Source: Methylobacterium marchantiae (GTDB lineage Bacteria; Pseudomonadota; Alphaproteobacteria; Rhizobiales; Beijerinckiaceae). From it: a DNA stretch of 64,000 bases. Where the stretch lies: the NCBI RefSeq assembly GCF_022179405.1, contig NZ_BPQT01000029.1:62001-126000 (forward strand), read 5' to 3'. Positions 27,283-36,596 of the stretch are shown one piece after another. Within the stretch, counting starts at the first letter, position 1, and each line of letters opens with the position of its first letter. The notes below the pieces were generated by a model. The model was given only the letters and a program-made list of their open reading frames with translations. It had not been told where the DNA came from and made no database searches. The translations under genes and the position numbers were made by a program.

Positions 27283-27675
27283 TTAGTGGACGCTGCGGCG
27301 GACGTGCGGCGAGTCGAGGGAGAAGGCGGGGATCTCGGCCTCGAAGCTCTCGCCGGCGGTGGTCGACATGGTGTAGCTGCCGGCCATCAGGCCGTCGGGC
27401 GTGGTGAGCGGGCAGCCGCTGGTATAGCTGAACGACTCGCCGGGGCCGAGCACCGGCTGCTTGCCGACGACGCCGGCGCCGCGCACCTCCTGGGTCTCGC
27501 CGCGGCCGTCGACGATGCGCCAGTGGCGCGAACGAAGCTGCACCTGCTCGGAGCCGTTGTTCACGATCTCGACCGTGTAGGCGAAGAAGTAGCGGCTCTC
27601 GTCGGGCGAGGATTCCTCCTCGACGAAGCGGGGCTGGACGGTCACGCTGATGCCGCGCGTCTGGGCCTTGTACAT
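27283..27675 (-). CDS. apaG: ApaG protein
   Basis: This is a 130-residue ApaG-domain protein with an immunoglobulin-like fold. It carries [59 protein letters not shown] and GSYTM near the end. Linked in enterobacteria to cobalt/magnesium efflux phenotypes, its biochemical role is unsettled. The start at 27675 matches the family N-terminus MYKAQTRGI. It is divergent from the small membrane protein gene. Confidence 0.9.
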   Translation of the reverse strand: MYKAQTRGISVTVQPRFVEEESSPDESRYFFAYTVEIVNNGSEQVQLRSRHWRIVDGRGETQEVRGAGVVGKQPVLGPGESFSYTSGCPLTTPDGLMAGSYTMSTTAGESFEAEIPAFSLDSPHVRRSVH

Positions 27676-27788
27676 CGCCTTCAAAGCCTCCCGTGCCGTC
27701 GCCCACCCGAAGCGACATAGCCTTTTCGCCGTGGTACGTCCCGGGCAAAATCTCGTCAATCGCGCCGAATGCGGGGGTTGCCCGCGCA

Positions 27789-28223
27789 ATGGGAAGGTCG
27801 TGCCCCGTGGTCGAGGAGACCGTCTCGCATCGGCCCGCTCCGTTCCCCGGCCGGGCCGTCCTCGCGAGCCTCGCCATCGCGATCCTGGCGGGCGCCTTCG
27901 CCTGGAATGCACCGGAGCGGAACGGCTGGGCCGCCCTGGCACTCGGCGGCGCGCTCGTGCTCGACGGGCTCGCGCGTCTCGCTGGCGCCCTCCTCGCCCG
28001 GCGCGGTCCCGCGCCCCGGATCGCCGGGCTGCCTTCGGTCGTGCTGGCCTTCGGCCCGGCGGCGGGTTTCGGCGCCGTGCTGTTCGCCGTGGCCCTCCTC
28101 CTCCGGCCCGCCTGGTTTCCTCCCGTGGCCAGCGCGCTCGCAGGGCTGATCGCCATGGGTGCCATCGCCCGCCTCGTCGTCGCCTGGATCGTGCTGCGGG
28201 TCGCCCGGCAGGAGGAGGCTTAA
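27789..28223 (+). CDS. Small hydrophobic membrane protein, unknown
   Basis: This protein has about 144 residues and four predicted hydrophobic segments: [60 protein letters not shown] and [21 protein letters not shown]. The start is uncertain: ATG at 27789 lacks a clear ribosome site, a GTG follows at about 27807, and the open frame extends upstream to 27693 across the region facing apaG. I do not recognise a family. Confidence 0.55.
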   Translation: MGRSCPVVEETVSHRPAPFPGRAVLASLAIAILAGAFAWNAPERNGWAALALGGALVLDGLARLAGALLARRGPAPRIAGLPSVVLAFGPAAGFGAVLFAVALLLRPAWFPPVASALAGLIAMGAIARLVVAWIVLRVARQEEA

Positions 28224-28324
28224 CGGCGCCTTCAGCGATCCGTAGGATGGTGCGCCAGACCATGCGGTCTTCCTGATCCCCAGCCGGGGAAGGCGGCCGA
28301 GTGCGGAGCGGGCGACGCGAGACC

Positions 28325-29455
28325 ATGCCGGATACCAAGCAGGACACGGCGCCACCGAGCCCGCCACCTTCCGCAGGAATCATGGCCGGCGGCATCCTGT
28401 CGGCTGCGGGCATCGAAGCCCTGCATGCGGCCGGCGCCATCCTGCCCGAATCCCCCTTCGCGGCCGATCAGGTTCAGCCGGCGAGCCTCGACCTGCGCCT
28501 GGGGGCGCGCGCCTTCCGCGTGCGCACCAGCTTTCTCCCCGGTGCCCGCACCGTCTCGGCCTGTATCGAGGCCTTCGCCCTGCACGAGATCGACCTGACC
28601 AGGGACGCGGTCCTGGAGACCGGCTGCGTTTACATCGCCGAATTGCAGGAGACCCTGGCCCTGCCGGCGGATGTGGCGGCGAGCGCCAACCCAAAGAGCT
28701 CCACCGGCCGCATCGACGTGTTCACCCGCGTCATCACCGACCGGGGCTCGGCCTTCGATCAGGTCGAGGCCGGCTACCGGGGCCGGCTCTATGCCGAGAT
28801 CTCGCCGCGCACCTTCCCGGTCCGCGTCCGCACCGGCTCGCGCCTGTCGCAGATCCGGTTCCGTCGCGGCGAGCCGCGCCTGTCGGACGCCGAACTCGCA
28901 TCGCTCCATGCGGCAACGCCTCTGGTCGCTTCGGCCAACCCGTCCTTCCAGGGCGGCATCGCCGTGTCGGTGGATCTCGCCGGGTTCGAAGGGCTGATCG
29001 GCTACCGCGCCAAGCGCCATACCGGCCTCGTCGATGTCGATGCGCCGGGCCGGCACCGGATCGCGGATTTCTGGGAACCGCTCCCCGCCGACGGCTCGGG
29101 CGCGCTGATCCTCGATCCCGGCCAGTTCTACATCCTGGCCTCCAAGGAAGCGGTGCAGGTCCCGCCCGATTTCGCCGCCGAGATGGTGCCGTTCGACCCG
29201 CTGGTGGGCGAGTTCCGGGTCCACTACGCCGGCTTCTTCGACCCCGGCTTCGGCTTTGCCGCGGCGGGAGGCGCCGGTGCGCGGGCGGTGCTCGAAGTGC
29301 GCTCGCGCGACGTGCCGTTCCTGCTGGAGGACGGCCAGATCGTCGGCCGCCTCGTCTACGAGCGCATGGCGGAGCGCCCCGCCGCCCTCTACGGCGCCGA
29401 TGCCGGATCGAACTATCAGGCTCAAGGGCTGAAACTGTCCAAGCACTTCGCCTGA
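28325..29455 (+). CDS. dcd: 2'-deoxycytidine 5'-triphosphate deaminase, two-domain form
   Basis: This 376-residue protein of the long DCD family (PF06559-like) has two tandem dUTPase-fold halves. The family stretches [40 protein letters not shown] and [19 protein letters not shown] are in the first half and [13 protein letters not shown] in the second. It converts dCTP to dUTP for thymidylate synthesis. The ATG at 28325 was chosen over one at 28301; Met28 (28382) is also possible since the conserved part begins there. It converges on hslO, and the stop codon lies inside a 20-bp tandem triplication. Confidence 0.85.
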   Translation: MPDTKQDTAPPSPPPSAGIMAGGILSAAGIEALHAAGAILPESPFAADQVQPASLDLRLGARAFRVRTSFLPGARTVSACIEAFALHEIDLTRDAVLETGCVYIAELQETLALPADVAASANPKSSTGRIDVFTRVITDRGSAFDQVEAGYRGRLYAEISPRTFPVRVRTGSRLSQIRFRRGEPRLSDAELASLHAATPLVASANPSFQGGIAVSVDLAGFEGLIGYRAKRHTGLVDVDAPGRHRIADFWEPLPADGSGALILDPGQFYILASKEAVQVPPDFAAEMVPFDPLVGEFRVHYAGFFDPGFGFAAAGGAGARAVLEVRSRDVPFLLEDGQIVGRLVYERMAERPAALYGADAGSNYQAQGLKLSKHFA

Positions 29456-29495
29456 GGTCCAAGCACTTCGCCTGAAGTCCAGCACTTCGCCCGAG
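29437..29495. repeat. 20-bp tandem triplication over the dcd stop codon
   Basis: GTCCAAGCACTTCGCCTGA repeats three times with a 20-bp period (29437, 29457, 29477), the third copy slightly diverged and one base shorter. The first copy encodes the last residues of Dcd and its TGA; the others duplicate that 3' end. This looks like recent slippage or microduplication in the gap between convergent dcd and hslO. Confidence 0.85.
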
Positions 29496-29507
29496 GCGGA
29501 AGGCGCC

Positions 29508-30506
29508 CTACTCCGCCGGATCGATCTCCGCCTCGGCCGGATCGATATCGTAGCGCCGCGAGCAGAACTCGCAGGTGATGCCGATGCGGCCGTCCTCGGC
29601 GATCATGTCCCGGCGCTCCTGCGGCGAGAACGATCGGATCATGCCCAGCACGCGGTCCTGCGAGCAGCGGCAACGCTCGTGGACGGCCTGCGCCTCGAAC
29701 ACCCGCACGCCGCGCTCGTGGAAGAGGCGGTAGAGCAGCCGCTCGGAGGAGACCTCCGGGTCGACCAGCTCGTGATCCTCGACCGTATTGACGAGGCTGC
29801 GCGCCTCGACCCAGGCATCGTCTTCCGGTGCCGCCCCCGCATCGAAATGGGCGTGGCCCTCGGGGATGTCGCCCGGGGGCAGGTCGGCGAGGCGGGCGCG
29901 GTCGATGGATTGCGGCAGGAACTGAACCAGCAGGCCGCCAGCGCGGTAGCCCGTCTCGCCATTCGCGAACTGCTCGGCCACCGCGAGGCGGACCTGGGTC
30001 GGGATTTGCTCAGACTGGCGGAAATACTGGTGGGCCGCCTCCTCCAGGCTCTGCCCTTCCAGAGCCACCACGCCCTGGTAGCGGCTGAACTCGCTGCCCT
30101 GGTCGATCGTCATGGCGAGATGGCCCTGCCCCAGCAGATCCGCGCCCTTCAGCGGGGCCCCGCCGAGGGCCTCGACCCGCGCCGCATCGAACCGAGCGGT
30201 GGCGCGCAGGCGGTCGGGCGCCTCGAAATCCACCACGATCATCTCCACCGGGCCGTCGGTCTTGGTCTGCAGCTGGAACCGCCCCTCGAACTTCAGGGAC
30301 GAGCCCAGCAGGACGGTGAGCGCCGCCGCCTCGCCGAGGAGCCGCGCCACCGGATCGGGATAGCCGTGGCGACGCAGGATGGTGTCGACGCTGGGGCCGA
30401 GCCGCACCACGCGCCCGCGCACGTCGAGGGCCTCCACCGAGAACGGCAGGGCGACGTCGTCGGCGCCGTCGATGACGGAGGGGGAAATTTCGTGTCCGGA
30501 GGTCAT
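29508..30506 (-). CDS. hslO: Hsp33 redox-regulated chaperone
   Basis: This 332-residue Hsp33 carries the zinc/redox switch near its C-terminus: CRC (ERCRCSQDRV) and CEFC (ITCEFCSRRYD). The four Cys bind zinc when reduced and form disulfides under oxidative stress, activating the holdase. The N-terminal domain has LGEAAALTVLLGSSLKFEG and the linker SFSPQERRDMIAEDG. The start at 30506 has a GGGAGAGG ribosome site; an ATG eight codons upstream is an alternative. Downstream of argD-argF in the same orientation, a gene order seen in Rhizobiales. Confidence 0.92.
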   Translation of the reverse strand: MTSGHEISPSVIDGADDVALPFSVEALDVRGRVVRLGPSVDTILRRHGYPDPVARLLGEAAALTVLLGSSLKFEGRFQLQTKTDGPVEMIVVDFEAPDRLRATARFDAARVEALGGAPLKGADLLGQGHLAMTIDQGSEFSRYQGVVALEGQSLEEAAHQYFRQSEQIPTQVRLAVAEQFANGETGYRAGGLLVQFLPQSIDRARLADLPPGDIPEGHAHFDAGAAPEDDAWVEARSLVNTVEDHELVDPEVSSERLLYRLFHERGVRVFEAQAVHERCRCSQDRVLGMIRSFSPQERRDMIAEDGRIGITCEFCSRRYDIDPAEAEIDPAE

Positions 30507-30906
30507 GGCCTCTCCCTGTCTCTTGTCCATCCGATTCGCGGACCGAACGGAATGGCTCGATTCTCGATCTCGACCTCATCCTGAGGCGCCGTAGCAAAGC
30601 GAAGGCCTCGAAGGAGGCCTCCAGTTCGCGCAACGAGCACTGGAAGCCTCCTTCGAGGCCGCTTCGCGGCACCTCAGGAGGAGGTCGCGCGGGGAATGAG
30701 CAACGCTGTGAGGATCGCGACCGTCCGCATCGTCGAGTATGGCACTCGACCGCCGACCGTGCATCCAGGACCGGATATAGGGATGAGGCCGCCGTTTCAC
30801 ACGGCCTTCAGCCCCGCGCGAACACCACATCCGCCACTGGCGTCTTCGGGAATTCTCGTCACGGACCGTCGTCCGTCGATAGGGGCGAGCGCGCCCGCAC
30901 GGGGCC
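30507..30906. other. Gap between hslO and argF
   Basis: This 400-bp stretch holds palindromic element copy 4 (30572-30686). The rest (30687-30906) shows no convincing gene, T-run terminator or RNA gene on either strand. Confidence 0.6.
30572..30686. repeat. Palindromic intergenic element, copy 4
   Basis: This is a fourth copy of the inverted repeat: GACCTCATCCTGAGGCGCC on the left and GGCACCTCAGGAGGAGGTC on the right, with inner GGCCTCGAAGGAGGC / GCCTCCTTCGAGGCC. Left-arm and right-arm substitutions partly compensate each other, supporting selection or origin as a hairpin. Confidence 0.85.
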
Positions 30907-31851
30907 TCACGCCCCCAGGCACCACGCCAAGATCCCCTTCTGCGCATGGAGGCGGTTCTCGGCCTCGTCGAAGACCACCGAGCGCGGGCCGTCCATGATC
31001 TCGGCCGTGACTTCCTCGCCGCGATGGGCGGGCAGGCAATGCATGAAGATCGCCTCGTCCTTCGCCGCCGCCATCAGCTTGGCGTTCACCTGATACGGCG
31101 AGAGCAGGTTGTGTCGGTAATGCTCGTCCTCGTCGCCCATGGAGACCCAGCAATCGGTGACCACGGCATCCGCCCCGTCCACCGCCTCGAACGGGTCGGT
31201 GGTGACGTTGACGCGCGCGCCCTCGCCTCTGGCCCAGTCGAGCAGGGCGGCCGGGGCCGAGAGCTCGAGGGGGGCGGCGATGTTGAGGGTGAAGTCGAAG
31301 CGCGCGGCGGCGTGCACCCAGGAGGCCAGCACGTTGTTGGCGTCGCCCGACCAGGCGACGGTACGCCCCCCGATCGGCCCGCGATGCTCCTCGAACGTCA
31401 TCACGTCGGCCATGATCTGGCAGGGATGCGAGACCTTGGTGAGTGCGTTGATCACCGGCACCTCGGCATACTGCGCGAGCTCCAGCATCAGGTCGTGATC
31501 GAGGATGCGGATCATGATTGCGTCGATGTAGCGCGACAGCACGCGCGCGGTGTCGCCCACGGTCTCGCCGCGGCCGAGCTGCATCTCGCTGCCGGTGAGC
31601 ATCAGCGTCTCGCCGCCGAGCTCGCGCATGGCGACGTCGAACGAGACCCGGGTGCGGGTGGAGGGCCGGTCGAACACCATCGCCAGCATCTTGCCGGCCA
31701 GCGGACGCTCGGCCGCGATCTCGCCCTTGCGGCGGCGCGCCTTCATCGCAGCGGCCGAGTCCAGTACGGCACGCAGGTCCTCGGCCGAGAAATCCTTGAG
31801 GTCGAGGAAGTGGCGGGCCCCGCTCGCGGTCCCGTTGGTGTGGGGTGTCAT
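30907..31851 (-). CDS. argF: Ornithine carbamoyltransferase
   Basis: This forms citrulline from ornithine and carbamoyl phosphate. It has 314 residues with the carbamoyl-phosphate motif [24 protein letters not shown] and the ornithine-side [11 protein letters not shown]. The start at 31851 ([18 protein letters not shown]) is the only one near the family N-terminus. It follows argD by 59 bp and is presumably in the same transcript. Confidence 0.95.
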   Translation of the reverse strand: MTPHTNGTASGARHFLDLKDFSAEDLRAVLDSAAAMKARRRKGEIAAERPLAGKMLAMVFDRPSTRTRVSFDVAMRELGGETLMLTGSEMQLGRGETVGDTARVLSRYIDAIMIRILDHDLMLELAQYAEVPVINALTKVSHPCQIMADVMTFEEHRGPIGGRTVAWSGDANNVLASWVHAAARFDFTLNIAAPLELSAPAALLDWARGEGARVNVTTDPFEAVDGADAVVTDCWVSMGDEDEHYRHNLLSPYQVNAKLMAAAKDEAIFMHCLPAHRGEEVTAEIMDGPRSVVFDEAENRLHAQKGILAWCLGA

Positions 31852-31910
31852 GGATCCGTTCTTCGTATCGTGCGTCTGGGCATTTCGGGCGTGATGGAGG
31901 AGCCCGTCGG

Positions 31911-33104
31911 TTACTCTGCGGCGCCGCGCATCTGTGCTTCGAGCCGCCCGGCCGTGGCATCGATACGCTTCACCGCCTCGGCCACGTCCGACTCGGTGAT
32001 GATCAGCGGCGGCAAGAGACGGACCACGTTGTCGCCGGCGGGAATCACCAGCAGGTGTTCGTCGCGCGCGGCCGCCGTGAAGGTGGTGTTGAGCACGTCG
32101 AGCTTGAGGCCGAGGATCAGCGCGGTTCCGCGAATCTCGGAGATGATTCCGGGATGGCGGTCCATGACCGAGGCGAGCTGCTGCTTGAGCAGCAGGCCCA
32201 TCCGCAGCACATGGTCGAGGAAGCCGTCGGCGAGCACCACGTCGAGCACGGCGTTGCCCACCGCCATGGCGAGGGGGTTGCCGCCGAAGGTGGTGCCGTG
32301 GCTGCCGGCGGTCATGCCGCGCGCGGCCTCCGCCGTGGCGAGGCAGACGCCCAGCGGGAACCCGCCGCCGATACCCTTGGCCGCGCTCATGATGTCGGGG
32401 GTCACCCCGGACCATTCATGGGCGAACAGCCGGCCGGTGCGGCCGACGCCGGTCTGCACCTCGTCCATGACGAGGAGGAGGCCGTGCTCGTCGCACAGCG
32501 CCCGCAGGTCGCGCAGCATCTCCGGCGGCACCGTGCGGATGCCGCCCTCCCCCTGGATCGGCTCGATCATCAGGGCGGCGGTCTCCGGGCCGATCGCCGC
32601 CAGCAAGGCCTCGCGGTCGCCGAAGGGCACCTGATCGAACCCGTCGACCTTCGGGCCGAAGCCGTCGATGTATTTCTGCTGGCCGCCCGCCGCGATGGTC
32701 GCCAGCGTCCGGCCGTGGAAGGCGCCCTCGAAGGTGACGATGCGGAACCGCTCGGGATGGCCGCCGGCCGCATGGTACTTGCGCGCCATCTTGATGGCGG
32801 CCTCGTTGGCCTCGGCGCCGGAATTGGCGAAGAAGGCCACGTCCGCGAAGGTCGCGTCGACGAGCCGCTGGCCGAGCCGCTCGCCTTCGGGAATCTCGAA
32901 CAGGTTCGAGGTGTGCCACAGCTTCTGCGCCTGGCTGGTCAGCGCCTCGACGAGATGAGGGTGGGCGTGGCCGAGGGCGTTGACCGCGATTCCCGCTCCG
33001 AAATCGAGATATCGCCGGCCGTCGCGCGCCACGAGCCAGGCACCCTCTCCGCGCTCGAAGGCGATCGGAGCCCGGGCGTAGGTCGGCAGAAGGGCGGATG
33101 TCAC
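31911..33104 (-). CDS. argD: Acetylornithine aminotransferase
   Basis: This is a 397-residue class III PLP aminotransferase of arginine (and possibly lysine) synthesis. PLP features are [17 protein letters not shown], the Asp/Gln pair in [13 protein letters not shown] and the Schiff-base Lys in [13 protein letters not shown], followed by [10 protein letters not shown]. It is the first gene of argD-argF-(hslO). A good sigma-70-type promoter lies 95 bp upstream. Confidence 0.94.
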   Translation of the reverse strand: MTSALLPTYARAPIAFERGEGAWLVARDGRRYLDFGAGIAVNALGHAHPHLVEALTSQAQKLWHTSNLFEIPEGERLGQRLVDATFADVAFFANSGAEANEAAIKMARKYHAAGGHPERFRIVTFEGAFHGRTLATIAAGGQQKYIDGFGPKVDGFDQVPFGDREALLAAIGPETAALMIEPIQGEGGIRTVPPEMLRDLRALCDEHGLLLVMDEVQTGVGRTGRLFAHEWSGVTPDIMSAAKGIGGGFPLGVCLATAEAARGMTAGSHGTTFGGNPLAMAVGNAVLDVVLADGFLDHVLRMGLLLKQQLASVMDRHPGIISEIRGTALILGLKLDVLNTTFTAAARDEHLLVIPAGDNVVRLLPPLIITESDVAEAVKRIDATAGRLEAQMRGAAE

Positions 33105-33442
33105 GATCCCGACTTCCCGTTCGTCACGGCGGGCGCCTCGAGGAGCGCACCCGCACCAAATGAAAGTGCCGCCTCGAAACCGGGCGGCACGGCTGCGATT
33201 ACTAGAGAATTGGCCCGTTATGTCAATGATGTGGGATGTTCACAGGACCGACATGCCTGGCAATTAGGCTGTCGCGCCGGGCCTGTCGGGCCGCGTCGCA
33301 CGCCGGCGGCCTCGTCGGGCGCGCGTGGCTTGCGCGACGCGCCTCGATCATGCTCAACCCCGCCGCGATATCCGGGGGGAGCGCCGATCGCGACCCGTCG
33401 CCGCCCCGGCGGCGGCCCGGACAGCCAGGAGGACGACGTCGG
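33105..33442. other. Divergent region argD / RidA
   Basis: This 338-bp non-coding stretch between divergent genes contains the argD promoter at 33199-33226. The plus-strand ribosome site GGAGG (33428-33432) belongs to the RidA gene. No operator for an arginine repressor was recognised. Confidence 0.55.
33199..33226 (-). promoter_or_regulatory. Sigma-70-type promoter for argD
   Basis: On the minus strand a perfect -35 TTGACA (33226-33221) is followed after 16 bases by TAGTAA (33204-33199) as a -10. The predicted start is near 33192, about 88 bases before the argD ATG. The spacer is one base short of optimum. Confidence 0.55.
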
Positions 33443-33916
33443 ATGAGCACGGTCAAGGAACGCCTGGATGCCCTCGGTCTGGTCCTGCCAAAGGCGGCCG
33501 CCCCCGTGGCGAACTACGTGCCGTTCATCCGCACGGGCAACCTGGTGATCATCTCCGGCCAGATCTGCTTCGGCGCGGACGGCAAGCTCGCCGATTCCCA
33601 CACGGGCAAGCTCGGCGCCGAGGTCTCGCCCGAGCAGGGCGTCGCCGCGGCCCGGCTCTGCGCCCTCAACGTGCTGGCCCAGGTGCAGGCGGCGGTGGGC
33701 GATCTCGACCGCGGCGTCGTGCAATGCCTGCGGCTCGGCGGCTTCATCAATGCGGTGCCGACCTTCGCGGGTCTCGCCGGCATCATGAACGGCGCCTCGG
33801 ATCTCATGGTCGAGATCCTCGGGGATCGCGGCCGGCATGCGCGCTCCACCGTCGGCGTCGCCGAACTGCCCCTCGACGCCGCCGTCGAGGTCGAGGCGAT
33901 GTTCGAGGTGAAATGA
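33443..33916 (+). CDS. RidA/YjgF-family protein (YjgF_YER057c clade 2-like)
   Basis: This is a 157-residue RidA-fold protein with YVPFIRTGNLVIISGQICFG, LGAEVSPEQGVAAARLCALN and a C-terminal RSTVGVAELPLDAAVEVEAMFE. This longer, plain RidA-like group often lacks the catalytic Arg of true imine deaminases, so deaminase activity is uncertain; here an RST near the expected position could serve. GGAGG precedes the ATG. Its stop overlaps the next gene as ATGA. Confidence 0.88.
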   Translation: MSTVKERLDALGLVLPKAAAPVANYVPFIRTGNLVIISGQICFGADGKLADSHTGKLGAEVSPEQGVAAARLCALNVLAQVQAAVGDLDRGVVQCLRLGGFINAVPTFAGLAGIMNGASDLMVEILGDRGRHARSTVGVAELPLDAAVEVEAMFEVK

Positions 33917-34671
33917 GGGTGGTCTCGAACGCCCCCGCCTGGCTCACCGCGCGGCCGATCGCCCATCGGGGATTGCACGACCGCGCGGCCGGCATCCCCG
34001 AAAATACCCTGGCGGCGGCGCGGGCCGCCATCGCCGGGGGCTACGCCATCGAGTGCGACGTCCAACGCAGCGCCGACGGCGAGGCGATGGTCTTCCACGA
34101 CGAGGCCCTGGGGCGCCTCACCGGCGCCGTCGCCCTCGTCGCCGAGACGCGGGCGGATGCGCTCCGATCCCTCACCGTAGCCGGTTCGCCGGAGACGATC
34201 CCCACCCTGTCCGACACCCTCGCCGCCATCGCCGGCCGGGTGCCGCTCGTGATCGAGATCAAGTCGCGCTTCACCGGCGACCTGCGCCTGACCGAGCGCG
34301 TGGCCGAGATCGTCCGGCTCTACGATGGACCGGTGGCGGTGAAGTCGTTCGATCCCGAGCTGATCCAGGCTTTCGCCGCTCTGGCGCCTGACGTCCCGCG
34401 CGGGATCGTCGGCGAGACCGCCCAGGACGATCCGGCCTATGCGCTGATGTCGGAGGGCCTGCGGCGCTCGCTCTCGGACCTGCTGCATCTGGGCGCGAGC
34501 CGCCCCGACTTCCTGTCCTGGCGCGTGGACGACCTGCCCTGCGCCGCGACCTTCCTCTGCCGGCATCTCGGCCGCATGCCGGTGATGACCTGGACCGTGC
34601 GCAATCCGGACCAGCGCCGCCGCGCGGACGAGCATGCCGACCAGATGGTGTTCGAGGGATTCAGGCCGTGA
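33913..34671 (+). CDS. Glycerophosphodiester phosphodiesterase family protein
   Basis: This is a 252-residue GDPD TIM-barrel. Catalytic and metal residues are visible in IAHRGLHD (His-Arg), PENTLAAARAAIAGGYAIECDVQRSADGEAMVFHDEALGRLT (Glu-x-Asp and the second His) and VIEIKSR. It would release glycerol-3-phosphate from glycerophosphodiesters. No signal sequence, so it is cytoplasmic. It is translationally coupled to the RidA gene, a pairing with no obvious functional logic. Confidence 0.88.
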   Translation: MRVVSNAPAWLTARPIAHRGLHDRAAGIPENTLAAARAAIAGGYAIECDVQRSADGEAMVFHDEALGRLTGAVALVAETRADALRSLTVAGSPETIPTLSDTLAAIAGRVPLVIEIKSRFTGDLRLTERVAEIVRLYDGPVAVKSFDPELIQAFAALAPDVPRGIVGETAQDDPAYALMSEGLRRSLSDLLHLGASRPDFLSWRVDDLPCAATFLCRHLGRMPVMTWTVRNPDQRRRADEHADQMVFEGFRP

Positions 34672-34761
34672 GGATCGGTCTGATCGGGGATTGGACTCAG
34701 TTCCGTTGACGACAGAGGACGGCAAAGTGGGTTCCATGCCCATCGGTGCCGACGACGTCGA

Positions 34762-35169
34762 TCAGGCCGGCACGGGCACGAGCCCGTCGAGGAAGGCCGT
34801 GACTTCGCGGCGGTTCCAGGATGCGCCATCGGTCCAGAACCGGAGCAGGGCGACGTGGTTGAGCCTCACCCATTCGATCACCCGCGGTCTCGCCGAGCGG
34901 GAAGCGCCCCTGGGCAGGAAATCGTCGCGCACCTTCGGATCGGCACCGATGGACACGATCAGACAGGGCAGGTCGCGGCCGGCGCGGTCCGGATACCACT
35001 TCACCCGTGGGCCGTGCGAACCGAGGGCCGTCGAAACGAAGATCGTGCCGGCGACGTTGGTGTCCTGCTCGTCGAGATTGGCCATCTCGATCAGCACATC
35101 GTGGGCGAAATCATCCGGCAGCGTCCGCCGTTCGCTGCCGGGTCGGACATCGAGGATCGTCGGTCCCAT
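34762..35169 (-). CDS. Conserved hypothetical protein
   Basis: This is a 135-residue soluble protein of unknown role. Notable are an acidic N-terminal half (DDFAHDVLIEMANLDEQDTNV), the stretch VKWYPDRAGRDLPCLIVSIG and a Trp-rich end (WVRLNHVALLRFWTDG). Composition is like neighbouring genes, so no sign of recent transfer. It stands alone on the minus strand, convergent with the phosphodiesterase gene. Confidence 0.6.
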   Translation of the reverse strand: MGPTILDVRPGSERRTLPDDFAHDVLIEMANLDEQDTNVAGTIFVSTALGSHGPRVKWYPDRAGRDLPCLIVSIGADPKVRDDFLPRGASRSARPRVIEWVRLNHVALLRFWTDGASWNRREVTAFLDGLVPVPA

Positions 35170-35324
35170 CTCTTCCCTCCTCGGGAATCGTTGCCGTCAT
35201 TCTTGGCCCAGGGCCATTCGGGCCGCAAGCAGGGTGGCCTCCGGGATCGCCTCGAGAGTTGCCTGCGACCGCGACACGGACATCCCGCGCTTGTCCCCTC
35301 GGCCGACAGGGCTAGATTGCGGGC

Positions 35325-36596
35325 ATGGAAAAGACCGGACCGGTAGCCGAGCCTGAGCTGGATTCCGCCGCGACCCTGCAGGTTCGCGCGGTCACCGGCC
35401 TCGCTCAGATCCCGGCGGACCAGTGGGATGCCTGCGCCACCTCGGCGGAGACCCTCTCGGCCGGGGACGAGACCCACAATCCCTTCGTCTCCCACGCCTT
35501 CCTCTCGGCACTCGAGGAATCCGGCTGCGTCTCGCGCAGGACCGGGTGGCTGCCCCTGCACGTGGCGGTGGAGCGGGAGGGGCGCCTCGTCGGCGTGGCG
35601 CCGTGCTACCTCAAATCGCACAGCCAGGGCGAATACGTGTTCGACCATGGCTGGGCCGATGCCTACGAGCGGGCCGGGGGCAGCTACTACCCCAAGCTCC
35701 AGGTCAGCGTGCCGTTCACGCCCGTCACCGGCCCGCGCTTCCTCATCGCGCCGGGGCAGGACGTGGCCGAAGCCGCCTCCGCGCTGATCGCGGGCCTGCG
35801 CGCCCTGCGATCGGAGACGAAGGCCTCCTCGATCCACGTGACCTTCATGCAGGAGCGCGAATGGGAGCAGGCCGGCGAACTCGGGCTACTCCAGCGGGTC
35901 GACCAGCAATTCCACTGGGCCAACGCGGGCTATGCCGGGTTCGAGGATTTCCTCGGGGCGCTCTCCTCGCGCAAGCGCAAGGCGATCCGGCGCGAGCGCC
36001 GCGACGCCCTGGCCAACGGCATCACCATCGAGCACGTCACCGGCGCCGACCTGACGCCGGCGCATTGGGACGCGTTCTACGAGTTCTATGCCGATACCGG
36101 CGCGCGCAAATGGGGCCGGCCCTATCTCAACCGCGCGTTCTTCGGCCTCATCGGCGAGCGCATGCCCGAGCGCGTCCTGCTGATCATGGCCAAGCGCGAG
36201 GGCCGCTACGTCGCCGGCGCCATCAACCTCATCGGCGACGTGGCGCTCTACGGCCGCAACTGGGGTTGCACCGAGGACCACCCGTTCCTGCATTTTGAGG
36301 TCTGCTACTATCAGGCCATCGATTTCGCGATTCGGCATGGTCTCAAGCGGGTCGAGGCGGGGGCGCAGGGGGAGCACAAGCTCGCCCGCGGCTACGCTCC
36401 GGTGCTGATGCATTCCGCCCACGACATCGCCGATCCCGGCCTGCGCCGGGCCATCGCCGACTATCTGCGCCGCGAGCGCGACCACGTGATCGAGGCAGCC
36501 TCGGTCCTCGGCGAGATGACCCCGTTTCGCCGGGACGGTCCGATCGCCGATCCCGAGACGCCCGAGCGAGCCCCCGAGGACAAGGAACGTTCATGA
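35325..36596 (+). CDS. FemAB/GNAT-like protein (COG3146, PF04339-type)
   Basis: This is a 423-residue acyltransferase-fold protein of the group annotated as peptidoglycan biosynthesis/recognition or GNAT-like. Family stretches are NPFVSHAFLSALEESG, VGVAPCYLKSHSQGEYVFDHGWADAY, YYPKLQVSVPFTPVTG and EAGAQGEHKLARGY. The true substrate is unknown. The stop overlaps the next gene as ATGA, so the two are coupled. Confidence 0.85.
   Translation: MEKTGPVAEPELDSAATLQVRAVTGLAQIPADQWDACATSAETLSAGDETHNPFVSHAFLSALEESGCVSRRTGWLPLHVAVEREGRLVGVAPCYLKSHSQGEYVFDHGWADAYERAGGSYYPKLQVSVPFTPVTGPRFLIAPGQDVAEAASALIAGLRALRSETKASSIHVTFMQEREWEQAGELGLLQRVDQQFHWANAGYAGFEDFLGALSSRKRKAIRRERRDALANGITIEHVTGADLTPAHWDAFYEFYADTGARKWGRPYLNRAFFGLIGERMPERVLLIMAKREGRYVAGAINLIGDVALYGRNWGCTEDHPFLHFEVCYYQAIDFAIRHGLKRVEAGAQGEHKLARGYAPVLMHSAHDIADPGLRRAIADYLRRERDHVIEAASVLGEMTPFRRDGPIADPETPERAPEDKERS

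Noticed and set aside
34696-35000. Alternative frames overlapping the conserved hypothetical gene at 34762.
   Set aside because: Only the minus-strand 135-codon frame has balanced composition and a plausible start; the others are Arg/Ser-rich shadows.
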